64,000 nt of DNA from Atopsyche davidsoni (GCA_022113835.1 JAILWY010000012.1:3720001-3784000), one strand, 5' to 3'; shown: positions 38,661-51,985, numbered from the stretch's first letter. Notes: generated by a model from the letters alone, not told the origin. A program made the numbers and translations.

Positions 38661-41495
38661 TTTTATACAGAGCCTCAAAAGAACCCCTACCTCATCCCTT
38701 ATGTATTTTATTCATGTTTTCTATTGTCATAAGAACTGATTGATGATTGATGTTAAATATTGCAACGAATAAATATTTTCCAAATTTATTTAACAAATAC
38801 GAAAAATAAATCTTTTTCTTGTAAAATATCACTTTTACAACGACCAAGTGTAAATACATGATTTTATTATTTATGGTTTAAGTATATACACAATAATTTA
38901 CATTGATATGCCCAAATATGAAAATATTATTTAAGTGTTATTCTACCAAAATAGAATAGAAAAATAATAATCAATAAATAAAGATCTATTGATAATAGAC
39001 TGGAAGGTAATTTTTAGCAACATTTATTTAATTTTTTTTCGTACAAAAATATAATATAAATTTTTCATTTTTTTCTAATATAGACCTGAATCTCGTGGTA
39101 ATGGTTAAAAAATATAAAACAACCTCCCACCCTGAAACGCTCGAAGTATTTTAACCAGAAAAATATTTGATTAAGGCTTGGGAATTATAATCGAATTGCC
39201 GATACATTTACTAGGCCCGGAAAATTGTATCGAGACGGAAATGAACTCAGCAGAAGGGAGTCGCAATTTTTCTACTTCGCCGGGACTTCTCTACGTTTCC
39301 AGCACACTCGTCTCATTTCGGGGATTTGTGCTTCGGGACATGGTGTGTAGCTTATAACGTAAGTTGTTTTAGGTTCTGCTAAGCAAATATTGTATCCCCA
39401 GGCTACATGTTCAAAGTTTGCCTCTGTACTGTACAATATATCATTTCATTTTGGCGAAGACACTTTCTTCTTTGCGAGCCTCTGTATAATTTTGTTATGT
39501 GAAAACATATTCTAGAACTTTCTTCAAACAATATTCTCAGAGCCCAAGGGCTATCTGCAATGTAAAATTTAAATAATATATTGTCTTGTATTTATCTAAT
39601 TATAATAAATCCTATGTTTTATTGAAAATATTAAAATATCTTATAATGTTAAAATAAATATATATTTATACTTAATTCATACTGAATATAAAATAATGAA
39701 ATTAATTATTAAGTGAAAATAATATATTATTAAAAAAAAATATTCTGCGATCAAAAGTTTCATCTAAAGTTTACTGGTATTTTATGAAAAAAAAAAAAAA
39801 TGCTGACCAAATTAAATATTATCAAGTTTTAAAGTTCGCGAAAATTGAAACTGAAAGATAATATTATTTTTTGAATTTAGAAAAAGCTAGTAGCCATTTT
39901 GTTTGAAAATAACCTGAGTTGTTTGCGAAGCCTCTCACCTTCGTGGGGAAAAGCTCTCCTCCGAGTTACTAAGCCGACATGGCCGGCTAGTGTGCCCATT
40001 GGTCAGGATTAAAGTGACTTTAAAAAAAAGGAGAAAATTTTACATTATATTACAGCGTCTTCGTCACGGAACATTTATTACTTTTCATGAAAAAACTAGG
40101 AAGTGAAATTTAATGTTAAATTTATCGTATAATTTAATTACAATTTTGGGACCATAAAATTCTAGATATTATTAATGTCTCTGAAATGTTGAATAAAGTA
40201 AGTAAACAAGCATTAATTATGATTACAGCGCTTTCCTTCTACATTTTAGTATTATATAGCAACAAATGAGATATTGTTTCTTGATTCACATTTAATAGTA
40301 AAAATATAAATACGCATTTTTTATTACAAAAAATATGGTTATAATATATAATATAAAAATAAAATTTTAATTTTACAAATATTTTGTACTGAAAACAACT
40401 TTTTAAGGATGTTTTTTAACAGCTTATACACTTTTTTAAAAGCTTTACTTACAGACGAAATTACTTTTTTTTTAAACATAATTTTACTTTCTAATGATTT
40501 CTAAAAAATATCCTAATAATAAAAATCCTCTCTAGGGTCTCATAGCAATCTATTTTTGTACTTTAAATACTTTTAATACGTTTTCAAAAACCTTTTAATA
40601 ATAACTTAACTCTAAGTAAATTAATTAATTTTAAATCGTACTTTTAATATTTAATACTTATATAACAGGAAAATTTACTTTGAAATATGATTTAAAGAAA
40701 GTTGGTTTCAAGTTGCTCATACAAGCCGTCATTTTGACCCTTTGTTCTGCGTTAACTCATGACAATGGTTATGACATTATTATAACGTAAAAATAATGCT
40801 TTCTTGGTATATATTTAAACCACTCAAATAATAAATCTAGAAATAAGATGCTTAAAATTAAATCGTATATTTTTTTAACTTTCCGGGATTATTATATAAA
40901 TTTCACCGAGAGAGACTATTTAAGGGAATTCACCCTTTCAAAAAATTATCAAACGGAAGCGATGTTCATTCAAACTTTTATGTGCAGTTCATATTAACAT
41001 ATTAATAAAAAAACTCATTTGTATTCTCCTTTAAAATTTGTTTATTTTTACAACGGTTTCACATGAAAATCCATTTTTTTGTAAATCTGAATCTCACTTG
41101 TGCTTTTGATAAAAATTTAGATTTAACATGAATAAAATTAAACGAAGTTTTTGCTACTTTGGATAGTCATAAATATTTAATATTTTCCCATAGATTTTAT
41201 ATCGCATTGTCGGCGCTCTTACTTGTGGCAGACAGTGGTCACTGCAATACAAACAAATATATTATTCTAGTGTGGAGTTCGGCGCAAAGCTTCTCCCACT
41301 AGATTTCTATTGGCGTCAGCTGGGTCTGCAGTGTACCCTTAATCCTGGCAAAATATATACAAAGGTACAAGTAGACACTGACGACTGAAAACAACAGTAA
41401 AAAAACCGATGAATCAGTCGCCAAGTTGCTAAATCCGTTAATCAACAAAATCCACTGTATTTGTTTTCTTGTGCGTCGAACTATTCAAAGTTACC
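38661..41495. other. AT-rich spacer with small mixed patches
   Basis: AT-rich, with mixed-GC patches at 39205-39360, 39920-40015 and 41205-41390. None carries an open frame or recognised repeat. Confidence 0.55.
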
Positions 41496-41496
41496 A

Positions 41497-41560
41497 TAAA
41501 TCAGACGTTTCAGTCTATTACAGTCTTTAGTCTGATCATAAGTCGTCTGCCAGAATGGTG
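41497..41560 (-). ncRNA. Degenerate hammerhead-like motif
   Basis: On the minus strand CTTATGA (41542 to 41536; expected CTGATGA) is followed about 25 bases later by AGACT-GAAA-CGTCTG. The GAAA box is intact, the first box has one change, and helix II is poorly paired. The GAAACGTCTG ending resembles tails of other Penelope-type motifs. Likely a decayed copy. Confidence 0.28.
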
Positions 41561-43250
41561 TTTCTTTAGTTTCACGATATTAAAACCAGTGGCCTTCAGT
41601 TCATTGTAAATTACTTTGCCATTTCAGAAAATTTATCGAAACGATATGCAATAAAATCGTATGAATATTGTGATTTATAAAAACAGCCACATACGTATAT
41701 TAGTGGCGTGCGGCCCATACAAGCAATAAAGCATAACACCCCCAAAGAGGTAATAAAACATAGAAAATAACCATTATGTTACTCTTCTTTTACCTTATTA
41801 ATAAAATTATAAGTTATTACTTTCCTTTATAATTTGTAAGCTAAACTGCTTGCCTTTATAGTAGACATATATTTATATATATATATAACCATAAACGTAG
41901 GCTTGCTAATATAAACTATGAAAATGTATTATGATACAATCCTCATTAAAAATATGTAGATTACGCCTATTAAAAATATCAGTACAAGCTTTTAATTACT
42001 GACTCAAAGTAACAAGGTACGTAATGATCATCGTTAGTCGTTATTCCGGAGGTTAATCGACTAATTTTAACAATTTATGTTGATTGCGTAAATATATATT
42101 TGGGTTTAAGTATATTCATAAAAAATAATAGTACATTATTTAAAATACTTCGCAGACTTTGTTTTTTTAATCGATCTCTGAAAGACAATGCCAATCACCA
42201 AGTCTGTAAGCTGAAGTATTATACGTTAAAAAGTGTTATCAAATAGTTTTATTTTTTTTAACGTTCACCTAAAAGTGTGTAAAAGGTTCGTTTATAGTAT
42301 TATGATTATTACTAATAACATACAAAGAGCAAAAAACTGTTTTAAGAACGAACATGAAAAATGAGTTAACGTCTAGAATTGTTTCCAATGTTACGATCCA
42401 ATCATTTTCTTTTTTGCAGTGATTGAGTGAAATAGAATTTTCTCCAAAGACTACGTCTCGACAGCGACAGAATTTATTCTCTGAATGGTCACATCGAAAG
42501 TCTTTTGAAACAAAATTAATTCATAAAACACCACCTCGGTATTGAATCAAAATAAGTTGAACCAACAAAATATTGAACTTGAAAATGAAGTTTTAATATA
42601 AAATTATATTTGAGTTTTAAATATTTATGCGTGGAATTAACTTTATTTTATTTCAACTTACAGTGAGACTAAAAGTTTAAATGAATTTAATAACCGTCTC
42701 GATTTAATTCTGACTATAAATTCTACTAAAATATTACTTGTCAATCATCTGAAAAATCCAAGTATACATACATCAGATATCAAAACCCAAGAAGGTTATA
42801 TAGGTAAAATAATTTATACTCGTATTAATATTTATGATATAAAATGCTTATATAATTCTCAGATTCTACAAGACACAAAGAATTCTGTTTATAAAAAAGC
42901 ACTATTGCTTTAATATAAACGGGACTTCTATCTCTCTTATTTCCATTTTAATATTGTTTTTCAAATATTTTATTAAATAAATTTATTTAAATATTTATAT
43001 TTGAACGAAATATATTTTTTATTTGTCTTTCAAAGCAGTCTAAATGACAAATACGCAAATAAAACCATATAAATAAAGTAATTATATTTAAGTAATGTTT
43101 TTGCTAAGAAATTTTAAAAATAAAAATAAAATACTGCTTTTTGGGTGAATCAAAAAGTTTTTGCATTTTTTTGTTTTTAACTGAATATGTAATATTCGAT
43201 TCATCACTTTTTATTGTTTTATCAGTAATGTTCTTAAAAACAGCAAATAT
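41561..43250. other. AT-rich spacer, no gene seen
   Basis: AT-rich, with a TA-rich simple run at 41869-41887. A possible transposon end at about 41701 is listed separately. The 78-codon frame at 43141-43377 is unrecognised. Confidence 0.55.
41701..41760. mobile_element. Possible DNA-transposon terminus (unpaired)
   Basis: The word AGTGGCGTGCGGCCCATACA followed by an A-rich stretch and a run of C resembles the start of insect cut-and-paste transposon ends of the type CAGTGGCGTGCGG. No reverse-complement partner (CCGCACGCCAC) is visible in the window and no target duplication can be assigned. Tentative. Confidence 0.25.
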
Positions 43251-43645
43251 ATTACATCAGCAACGATTTTTTACAACACATCTATTTCAAAGTGCTGGCA
43301 TCATGCGAAGTACCGAAGCGAATACACTTATGAAAAGTAAATCACTACATGCCGGTACCAGCCGCAATATACAGTGAATGTATTGAAAGTGTGTCAAATC
43401 AAAAAGAAATGCACTTTACAGCGGCAAAATTGCATTAAAAAGAGACGACGGCGTCTGCATTCTCCCTCGCTGAAAATCACGCTCGGTCTTGCAGCGCAAG
43501 TGAAAATCAGAGCATAAAATAAGTAACAAACAAGTGTTCAGAATGAGAGCTGAAACTCGACCAGAAAGCCACGGAAGGCTGTGCTAGGCCCGGCGGCCAT
43601 CCCCTGCCGACCCCTGGTATTACAGTTCCGAGGTCGGCTTTATAA
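43251..43645. promoter_or_regulatory. GC-rich island, candidate enhancer
   Basis: GC and CpG enriched, strongest at 43440-43630 (GACGACGGCG near 43443, CCCGGCGGCC near 43588). No significant frame crosses its dense part. Composition and isolation match the other islands. Confidence 0.3.
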
Positions 43646-44334
43646 AATGGTTATACCCTGAAACTCTAGCGTATTATATGCATTAAACTTATACTATTTA
43701 TTTTTCTTTGTACAGTAAAAACCTTGAATGATTTTCCTCTAATTAAAACATACCATAAAAGCATATCAAAGTGTCGACCTCTGCAGTTATAACTGACTAG
43801 AAATGTTGCCCGTCACAGAATGACGTTTTCGGAGGCATTTTGAGTTATTAATGCTGTGATTAATAATTTCTAACGCAATTTCGATAAAAAAAAATTAAAT
43901 TGGTACTTGTGTCAAGCTGACATAAACTGAAAATTTCTAAGAAGTATCAAAATTTGTTTTTTTTGTAAAAGTTCTAAATTTGAAATTCTCGCGGTGAACA
44001 ATAAAATCCTATAATTCGTGTACATATTGAAACTCGCTAAAGCATATTTTATAGTTTTATTAAATTAGTTTATGAATAAAAATATTATACTAACGTCTTG
44101 AAATTCGGCACATAGCTGCGGAAAAAATCAGCGTTGTATCTTTTAAGATATTCTTTAGAAAACCAAAAAATGAAACATACACACACACAATGGATATTAC
44201 AGTAGATACCAGTACCGCCTTACACATTACGGATGTCATTTTTTTAAATAGGTTTGGTACCTTGCTTGTTATGTACAAGGTTTGTCATCACAATTTGGGA
44301 AAACTTTCCAAACTATATATGGGAGTGACTGAAG
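43646..44334. other. AT-rich spacer, no gene seen
   Basis: AT-rich, with a short (CA)n run at about 44178-44189. The minus frame at 44090-44278 is hydrophobic and unrecognised. It adjoins the retrotransposon remnant that follows and could include its untranslated tail. Confidence 0.5.
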
Positions 44335-44662
44335 CTACACCCCCTGGTTTATCTTCTTTATGATTCCGATGATACGCTTCAAGAAGCCATCCAGTGACTT
44401 CATCAACTGTGGGTGTCTCGCCACTGACTTCAGGTCATCCAGGCACTCATTGGCTCTCCAGTTGGTGTCTCTGAAGACCAAAGATGGGGCATGAACCCAC
44501 AAGTTGGATCACTGTTTGTGTAGTAATATTATCACAAGGGCATGTGTCGTCGCTCGTCAAGTGGAACCTGCGGAGATAACTTCTTATTACTTCATGACCC
44601 GTTAGGAGCTGGGTTGATTCAAAGCTAATCCCGCAGGTATTCGTAACAGAATCAAATAACAT
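44335..44662 (-). pseudogene. Non-LTR retrotransposon ORF2 C-terminal remnant, frameshifted
   Basis: The minus frame at 44662-44447 (71 residues) contains TGHEVIRSYLRRF, then a CPC motif about residue 41, and SCP about residue 57 followed by an R-x-x-L pattern. This matches the C-terminal zinc-knuckle-like region of the ORF2 polyprotein of jockey/R1/I-type non-LTR retrotransposons, just after the RNase H region. The histidine usual in the C-x-C...H...C arrangement is glutamine here. Homology continues in another register: from 44454 to a TAG stop at 44335-44337, 39 codons beginning ANECLDDLKSVARHPQL. A frameshift near 44447-44460 therefore splits the coding sequence. The reverse transcriptase and endonuclease parts are missing upstream. 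It is a 5'-truncated, inactive copy. Confidence 0.75.
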
Positions 44663-47320
44663 CTTTGTCGTATGTCATTATGATCACAAATGTTTAAATT
44701 TTTTTCTATATTTCAAGAATATAATTTTTTGTTTAAAAAATTTTTTAAATTTGTTTGTTTGGGTTTGTTTTCGTACAATGTTTGATATCATCACAACTAT
44801 GCAAGTTAATATTTGGTGCTTTTTAATGATATAGTTTTGTATTGAACAAGCTACTGTAAAAGTCTATATTGTATGTGTTCATCAGTTTTCTTATAAATGA
44901 TATTTATTTATAATTATCCTGAAAGTAATTACAAAATAAATGCTTTGTGATAAATATTACGGAACGTGAAGAATTCAGAAATTTGTGATAACTTATTCGT
45001 CTATTGAATGTTTGGTGAAAGAATCCGAAATGATTATTTCTTTTCATAAATAAAATAAGTAAATTGCCAAATAGGCTATTCAGTAGAATCATTAACTGAT
45101 TTTTTTCCGAAACTTAATAACTGTTTGGCAGGTAAAATAAAGCTTTTATGTATTGGAAATGTTTTGTGTAATAATATAGATAGAGCATTGACTAAAACTA
45201 AACGGTTCGTTCTTTTGCTTATAGAAAATTAACACCATATATTTATATTTAGATAATTGATACTTTTGATAAAAAGAACTTGGATGAATTTAATCATAAT
45301 ATTTTTAATAAAATAAATATATTGCGATACTGATGCGTCTAGTTTCACTAACATGCTATGTTGGTATCATTTCTCTGCGATTTAGTATGAAAAGCTTCTT
45401 GTAACTTATTGGCGAAATAAAAAAGTTGGAACATTTATTTTCAAAAAAAATATATTTATTTGTTTTCTATTCACTTCGGTAAAATACTTTTTTTGCATCT
45501 TATTTCAGAAGAGTTAACTAGTGAAAGAAATGTGAATCGGCCATGAAATTGGCAGAATCCCATACATTCGATTCCATGTTAGAGGGGTGAATCTGGAATG
45601 TAGGAATAAAAGGTAAACTTACCCCTGACGTGTCGTGTTCATTCTCAAACCTTATTTAACCACAAACATTTCATCCAAACTATTCGGATAAAGTGAAGTC
45701 TGAAAGCAGATTTATATACGTATTTTCTTTTGAAAATTGAAAATTTGCAGATCTTTGAGTTTGTGGAAATTTCCAAACAATGATAATAAACTTAAGCTCC
45801 CATATTGATTGATATCTACTTAGATGTTCCTATTTTCAACCTACTCTCTGGAGTTTTAGTTACAACTCTTGAAACTTCTGAGCCAAACCTTTGCGAGATT
45901 GCAATTTTGAACTTTCTTGTTTAACTCCATTACTGAGATTCATATATATATTATTATGGATATATTGGTTTTTATATTTATTGATATGAATAGAGCTTTT
46001 TTGTGGAACGTTGAAAAATATGTTTAATATTAAAGATATTGTGTATAAGATGTGTGTCAAAAAAATAAACAATGACGTATATAATTCCTACAATATATCG
46101 TTATATATAACCGTTTGCAATTATTCATTCAAGTATTTCATACGAAATAGTGATTCCCGTGATTTTGGCTTTGTACAGCGCTTAGCAGCCTTAGAAAAAG
46201 CCTTTTCAGTCGTGTGTTTCTCCAGAACACAGGCCAGAGCTCGGCTTCCTGAAGTGACGGCTCTAATTTGACTCGTTTTTGCAAAACTTTAAGCGCCTGC
46301 CTTGAGGTGAGAACACTTTCCGCTTTGTCTTTTTCCGGCCATGTGGGCTCGCTTTAGTTTATACCATAATGAAATTGTGCTCCACGATTATTATTTTTGC
46401 CTGGAGTCTTGAAATTTTAATTAAATTTTATTGTCGACGTGTTTTAATAAAACTTTGTGTTTTGCCTTAACTCCACGGGCACGTCTCTGAGAACGTGGAA
46501 TCTATAACCACGCTGCATATAAAAAACGCAGGTAGGCAAGCAGTAAAAACGTTTGGATGCCAACGTGACTATGTCAGACTATATACGTCTTTGGTATTCG
46601 TATTTACAACATGCTTGGTAAAAGAACGTACTAGTCACTGTATCACAAGACGGCTTTGTTTTTTGCAAACCATTTTATTTTAATAAAAAAACACGTAGTT
46701 ATTAAGATTTTTATAAATTTTTAAAAGTCAACAAAAACATGATAAAACGTAAGCAAAAAAATAAGACAGTTTAAAGTATTTATATTCAATGATATTATTC
46801 ATCCAATATGTAAAAACTATTACAAAAAATTGACTATTATGATAATCTCTGTAATATTTTATCATAACTTCCAGCAATTATATATATATTTTTTTTCATA
46901 TTTATTACGGCGCTGGGGTATAATGATTTTGTTTTATTCTCATAAATATCAAAACCATTTTTCATGCCAAGGCTAAAATGGCTTTCTAAGGAAATATTTT
47001 CACCCCAAACTTCTTCACCGCCGCAAAAAATATTATCGAACAGCGTTGCTACCTCATTTCACTCAGAGAATTAGTTATTGTCTTTTTTTGCTTTAATTAT
47101 TTGTGAAGTTCCTCAAATGATTTCAGGTTTTTAATTACTCTCGTCTATCATATTCAAAAGACTGTGATATAGTAGTATAGTAGCATTTTACGTTTGTGAT
47201 ACGTCAGGAACTTTTATAGGCAGTTTGGAAGAAATCTCATATGCGCAAGTAAATACGCACTAGTAAGAAAGTTTAATGGGATAATTTAAAAGTTTGCATC
47301 CATAAATAATTTCAGTTCTG
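44663..47320. other. AT-rich spacer with one mixed patch
   Basis: AT-rich, with intermediate GC at 46140-46360 and 46450-46500. Frames at 44904-45092 and 45860-46072 (minus), and 46011-46271 and 46495-46683 (plus), are unrecognised. No reverse transcriptase relic is visible upstream of the non-LTR tail. Confidence 0.55.
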
Positions 47321-47790
47321 CTGGAGTGAGAAGGCTCCGTAGACGCTTTAAGCAAAGTGAAAAATTGCAATCCCTGTCACGCACGGTATTCGCGACGGGG
47401 GAAGCCTCGCTTCAGCTCGCAGCCTCCAGCCGGTACTTAGGCGGAGGCTGGAGCGTAATTCGAACTGCGTCATGAGATATCGAATATGAAAGCTTGAAAG
47501 GATCAGCCCCTATCAAATCGAGTTAGGCGATTCTTTCCCGGAGTTGGAATAATCTTATTTGGTGTTTGCTCGGAAGCTGTGGCAAAGGCTACCAACACGG
47601 GCGCCTCCTGCCGGCTCACGATAACAACAAGGTAAGCCTCTGAGAAATTGCAAAAAATATCTCCACCCCGAGCCTCAAAAAAAGGAATTTATTTCCACAG
47701 CCCTTGCGCTGTGAACGTATCGGGACTCCGGACTGAAGGCACGGGTCTTATGGTTATGCGCGGATGTGGAAAAATAGATCAATAAAAATT
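47321..47790. promoter_or_regulatory. GC-rich island with a stem-loop, candidate enhancer
   Basis: About 450 bp of raised GC with dense CpG at 47375-47460 and 47530-47640. An inverted repeat CAGCCTCC (47420-47427) and GGAGGCTG (47443-47450) with a 15-base loop lies in the densest part. No coding frame was found. Regulatory role inferred. Confidence 0.32.
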
Positions 47791-49785
47791 TGGATATGAT
47801 GCCCTTTCATTCCGTTATAATCTACTATGGCTTTTACCGAAAGGCAATCGCCTTAAGAAGCAAGCCCTCCAATAAAACCCAAAATACTTTTATAAGCTAC
47901 TTTTACTTATATTTGTACTTTCTTACACATATTATTTATATAAAAAATATACAATATAAATAAATAAAATTTCAGAAATTTTTGTTGCTTTTTTTAATGA
48001 AATACTCGATACTTATATCTTATCAATCCGGATATTCGTCGTTGCTAAAAGGAGCTTTAATTTATAATGTCTAAAAATTATTTTTGTTAATTATTAAAAG
48101 CTTAAACAATGAAGGTTTTTTTTAAATATTCTATATAAATCACCTGCATTTAAATTTATATTTAGGCTTGTAACAAACTATGTGTTACGTCGTTTATCAT
48201 GCGTATCTACCTCCATACTTTACACTAGAAATAAAACACAAATCATAAAGACAAAACAGAAACAGAGCTTACAACTTTTCTACTAAATTCAGCATTCACG
48301 GCGAGGACATAATGGCAGTTGGTGACCAACTTTAGAGATGTCTGTTGTTTGTGCTGCAGATGAACCAATTTGTCAATGATAAAATAAATATTATTCGCCT
48401 GCCAGATTGAGTTAAACTAAACTCGCCATGTAATAAATCATAGTTCAAGAAAATGCAAGAATTTCAGTAAAATTTCAGCGCTGAAAATAATTTGCAATAT
48501 ATTTTGGCATCGCGATAAACTTACGAGGTTTTCGCATTTCCAGCGCAGGAATCCGTAAGGGATGAAATTAAATATTAGCGCAAGCGTGTGGAAAAAATTA
48601 CATTCAGAATGATATTAGAAGTTCAAATTGATATCACTGTATCGAAAAATTGGATGAAGGTTTTAAATTGATATCTCCGAGCTACGCCTTGAACTGAAAC
48701 AGTTGAAAAGTACAAATTCATGTCTTTTTAGAACGTACTCTTTGCTTTGGGTTTGCTAGAAAATTTTGTAGTAGGGATAATAAATTACATACGTAGAGCT
48801 TATTTTGGTCTTTAGGGTACGTTGATCCTTTACTTAGCATTTTTAAATTATAAAACTCTGTATGAATAAAAAGATTCATCTCATTACAAAGGGGGTTTAT
48901 CTTTTACAAACTTGTAATGAACGGAGGTACCCATGTCAGCTCTCGACGCATGTAGACAGTTTAATCTGACACCTCTGTAGCCACCGAAAGAGGCTTACAG
49001 ATTAAAAGCGAAGTAGTCTCGTGCGAGTAATTATAGTAATTTCAACTCTCGGTAACTACCGAGTGCAAAGTTTGTTCTAAATCAATCCACCCCCATTTGG
49101 CAACGTATCCATATTCAACTAAGAATAAATGTCAAAGCTTTTACTCTCCCTGTTTTTTTATAAATATACATGAATTCGGTAGTTTGTATCAATTATTTAT
49201 CAGCTGTAAGTAACTAAACGAATTTATTGATATGAATGTATAAATTAACATCTGTCACACTCGTTCTCGTTCACAGATTCTCGTTTATTTTTAAAGCCTG
49301 AATAATATTATTTTTATTAAAGTTTTATATAATACTATATTCATTCACTATTGTACTTGGATTACATTTTATATCAATTATTTACTGATAAAGAAAAGCA
49401 ATATTAAAATTACTTGGAAATTAAAAACAATGGCCTTTTTTACCGATATAACTTTATAATAGTTTAAAGTATAAGTTATATCAAAATTTATATATTTTAC
49501 ATTATTTCTTAATGCGCTGAAAAATAACCTTCATAGTTAATTTAACCTTTAACCCTAAACTTTACACTGCAGAATAAATTTTTGACTATATCTCAATTGC
49601 TTGGAATTCCTAAAATAAATAACGTGATTATTACCCATGAAATCTTCAGAAAATGGCAATTTACTACCTCGAATGTATATATATTACTTATTTTGTAATA
49701 TCAAGAGCAAATCCGGTAAGATTTGTTTCCATATATTTTGTTTATTGCTTCAAGCCGCAGTACAAATAAGATTCCGTAGCCTCGT
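47791..49785. other. AT-rich spacer with small mixed patches
   Basis: AT-rich. At 48317-48331 lies a near-perfect dyad, AGTTGG-TGA-CCAACT. A mixed-GC patch is at 48900-49110. No gene, RNA or mobile element recognised. Confidence 0.55.
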
Positions 49786-50130
49786 CCATAATAATAAAGT
49801 TTATCAAATACGGATCTCACAATCGGCTCCTCTCATCAATTTCTTCCGCCGATTCCAAATAAATATTCATTATACCAGATACACCAGAGGAGCCGCGCCC
49901 GCCGGACGTATGAATAAACCATCATCCCCACAATCCTGCCTTCCGAGTCTTGACCCTTGTAATGCTTTACTCTGCTTTTTTCCTCCATTTTCCGGCCATT
50001 CACGGAAGTCCCACCCTTCTGAAATGGAATCTGCGAGTTATATCTGGCGTCGTGAGTCACGATATGACATCTTTTATTTATGATGAATCGCTGCCGGAGC
50101 CGGTCTTCGGATGAATAGAGACAATATCGG
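49786..50130. other. GC-elevated island with opposed frames
   Basis: The longest plus-strand frame in the window (49637-50083, 148 codons) and a 100-codon minus frame (49836-50138) overlap here. The plus translation is rich in serine, arginine and aromatic residues with no domain, and its first third is in AT-rich DNA. No splice-site or codon-bias evidence favours either. I read it as a non-coding island like the rest. Confidence 0.3.
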
Positions 50131-51340
50131 AAAGTCATCTGACAAAACTATCAGCTGTTGTTTCAGATCTGCGTTTTGGTGTTAAGTACTTATTATTTTT
50201 GAGTTTTATAGTTTTCAAAACTAACTTGCGAAATTACGAAACTTAAATTTAGATCACTCCGAAGAATTTAAATTAAGTCATAGCATATTAATCTATCCTT
50301 AATGACAAATTTGTAACTTTCTAATTTACTTTTGTATTGACGGGGGGTGAATTATTTTATTTCAATCATTGCGTATTTAGCCCGTCAATAGCCTGTATGA
50401 GGATAATTAAAAAAAATGGTTTATTCATATGCCAACTTTTTGAATAAAAGACATTAAAGCTTAACTATTCAAAGCGTAAAACTCTAGAATCGCAATACAT
50501 TGTAATATAAGGAATTGCAAGTAAATGAAGCAGGTATGAAAGCAATCAAAAATAATTGCTGTTACTTTTGAGGTTTTTATACGAAGAAATTCGTAATTAC
50601 CTTCCTATTTACATTTTTAATACACACACTATCAAAAATAGATTTATCTCAAATATTTTGTTTAAAAAAAACTATTTATAAATTATTACTCCACACGGAT
50701 GTGCACTAGATACAGAAGCAGTAAAATTTGTTTTACGAGTATACTCTCGTGCAATCCGCTAGAATATTTCATACAAAGCATATAATTATTTCTGGAACTT
50801 CGCATGAATTATTACAGAGAGAATGAATTTAAATTAAATATTCTAGATACAAACATTAAAATTTTACATTTTCTAAGCAGTAACAATGCATACAAGTGAA
50901 TCTCTACAGTAGAAATCGTTTGACCAATTTTAACGCATTTCACGAAATAGCATGCTACGAGAAGGAGCTCAGTTTGCAATAAATTATCGTAAATATTTTA
51001 TTCATGGCTATAAATCTGCAATGACATCTCAAACTTACAAAAGAAAGGATATTATTTATATCAAAAGTAGATAAATTGTTCAGACCCTTGTAAACTTTAT
51101 GTTAATATTCTTAGTCGTACGCGCTCTCAAAGCATTGAAATAAATGTGTCGAAAACATTTTTTTACTTTCCATGACAATATCTTTGATAGATACGCAATA
51201 TTGTACTAGTTTTTAATATTGTCTCATTGTGGTTTTTTCACTTGTGTAATATATCGGCCCCTGTCAACACTATTGATCCACTACTGTATAATGGCCACTC
51301 GGTGATGTGGCCATATTCAGAGGTTTTTGACTAAATAAAA
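50131..51340. other. AT-rich spacer, no gene seen
   Basis: AT-rich with no supported feature. A short G run occurs at 50341-50347. Confidence 0.6.
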
Positions 51341-51400
51341 ACAATCATCTGAAGATGGTAGAAGCATGGAAACTAAAATGTCGAAAACCAAAAACTTCAA
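51341..51400 (+). ncRNA. Hammerhead-like motif, both core boxes present
   Basis: CTGAAGA (51349-51355), a valid form of the CUGANGA box, is followed 13 bases later by GAAAC at 51369-51373. The intervening helix II can form only a short stem (ATG/CAT). A second GAAAA lies at about 51383. Boxes and order match the hammerhead core seen elsewhere in the window, but the weak stem suggests decay. Plausibly the end of a Penelope-like or related repeat. Confidence 0.35.
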
Positions 51401-51985
51401 AAAGCAAGAAACCAAATCATACATTTTCTTTAATAATCACTAAACTAATAAACTATCTCTTTTAAAAATATACTGATATCTGATCAATGTTAATTTTATC
51501 TATATATGTTTTCAGTTGTCCTCCAAGTTGGTTTTTTTTTTTACTAGATGATAATAAAACTAGATTATTATTTAAACTCTAAATACAAAAATATTGATTT
51601 TGCATTTGCTTACGGATTTGGTAGAATCCATGGATTTCATTACGGTTCTGTTTCTCTGTAGATTTTTTTTTATCAATGATGAGCTGTCTGAAAGTATTCA
51701 ATAACTTTGTGCAAATTATCAGACAATTAAAATGAACCCAGTGTTATAATTTAAACGTAGCATAAAATAATACGATTTTCTATGCAGTTAAGTTGGATTT
51801 ATTATTATTGTATTGACATGACTGTTGCGAGTAACTTAAAGGCGTCACACAAAATGTTAAATATTTTTTTATAATCTATCACAGATAAATGTAAATATGT
51901 TTAATCTTGCTTGATACCATGATATAAAATTGATTTTTCGTTATTTTAAAATATATTTAACATAAAAACAAGCCATATATCATAA
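51401..51985. other. AT-rich spacer, no gene seen
   Basis: AT-rich, with a T run at 51533-51542. No gene or repeat recognised. Confidence 0.6.

Noticed and set aside
49637..50083. 148-codon plus-strand frame
   Set aside because: Longest plus-strand frame in the window, but it begins in AT-rich DNA, has no recognisable domain, and overlaps a 100-codon frame on the other strand. It is probably a result of low stop density in a GC-rich island.
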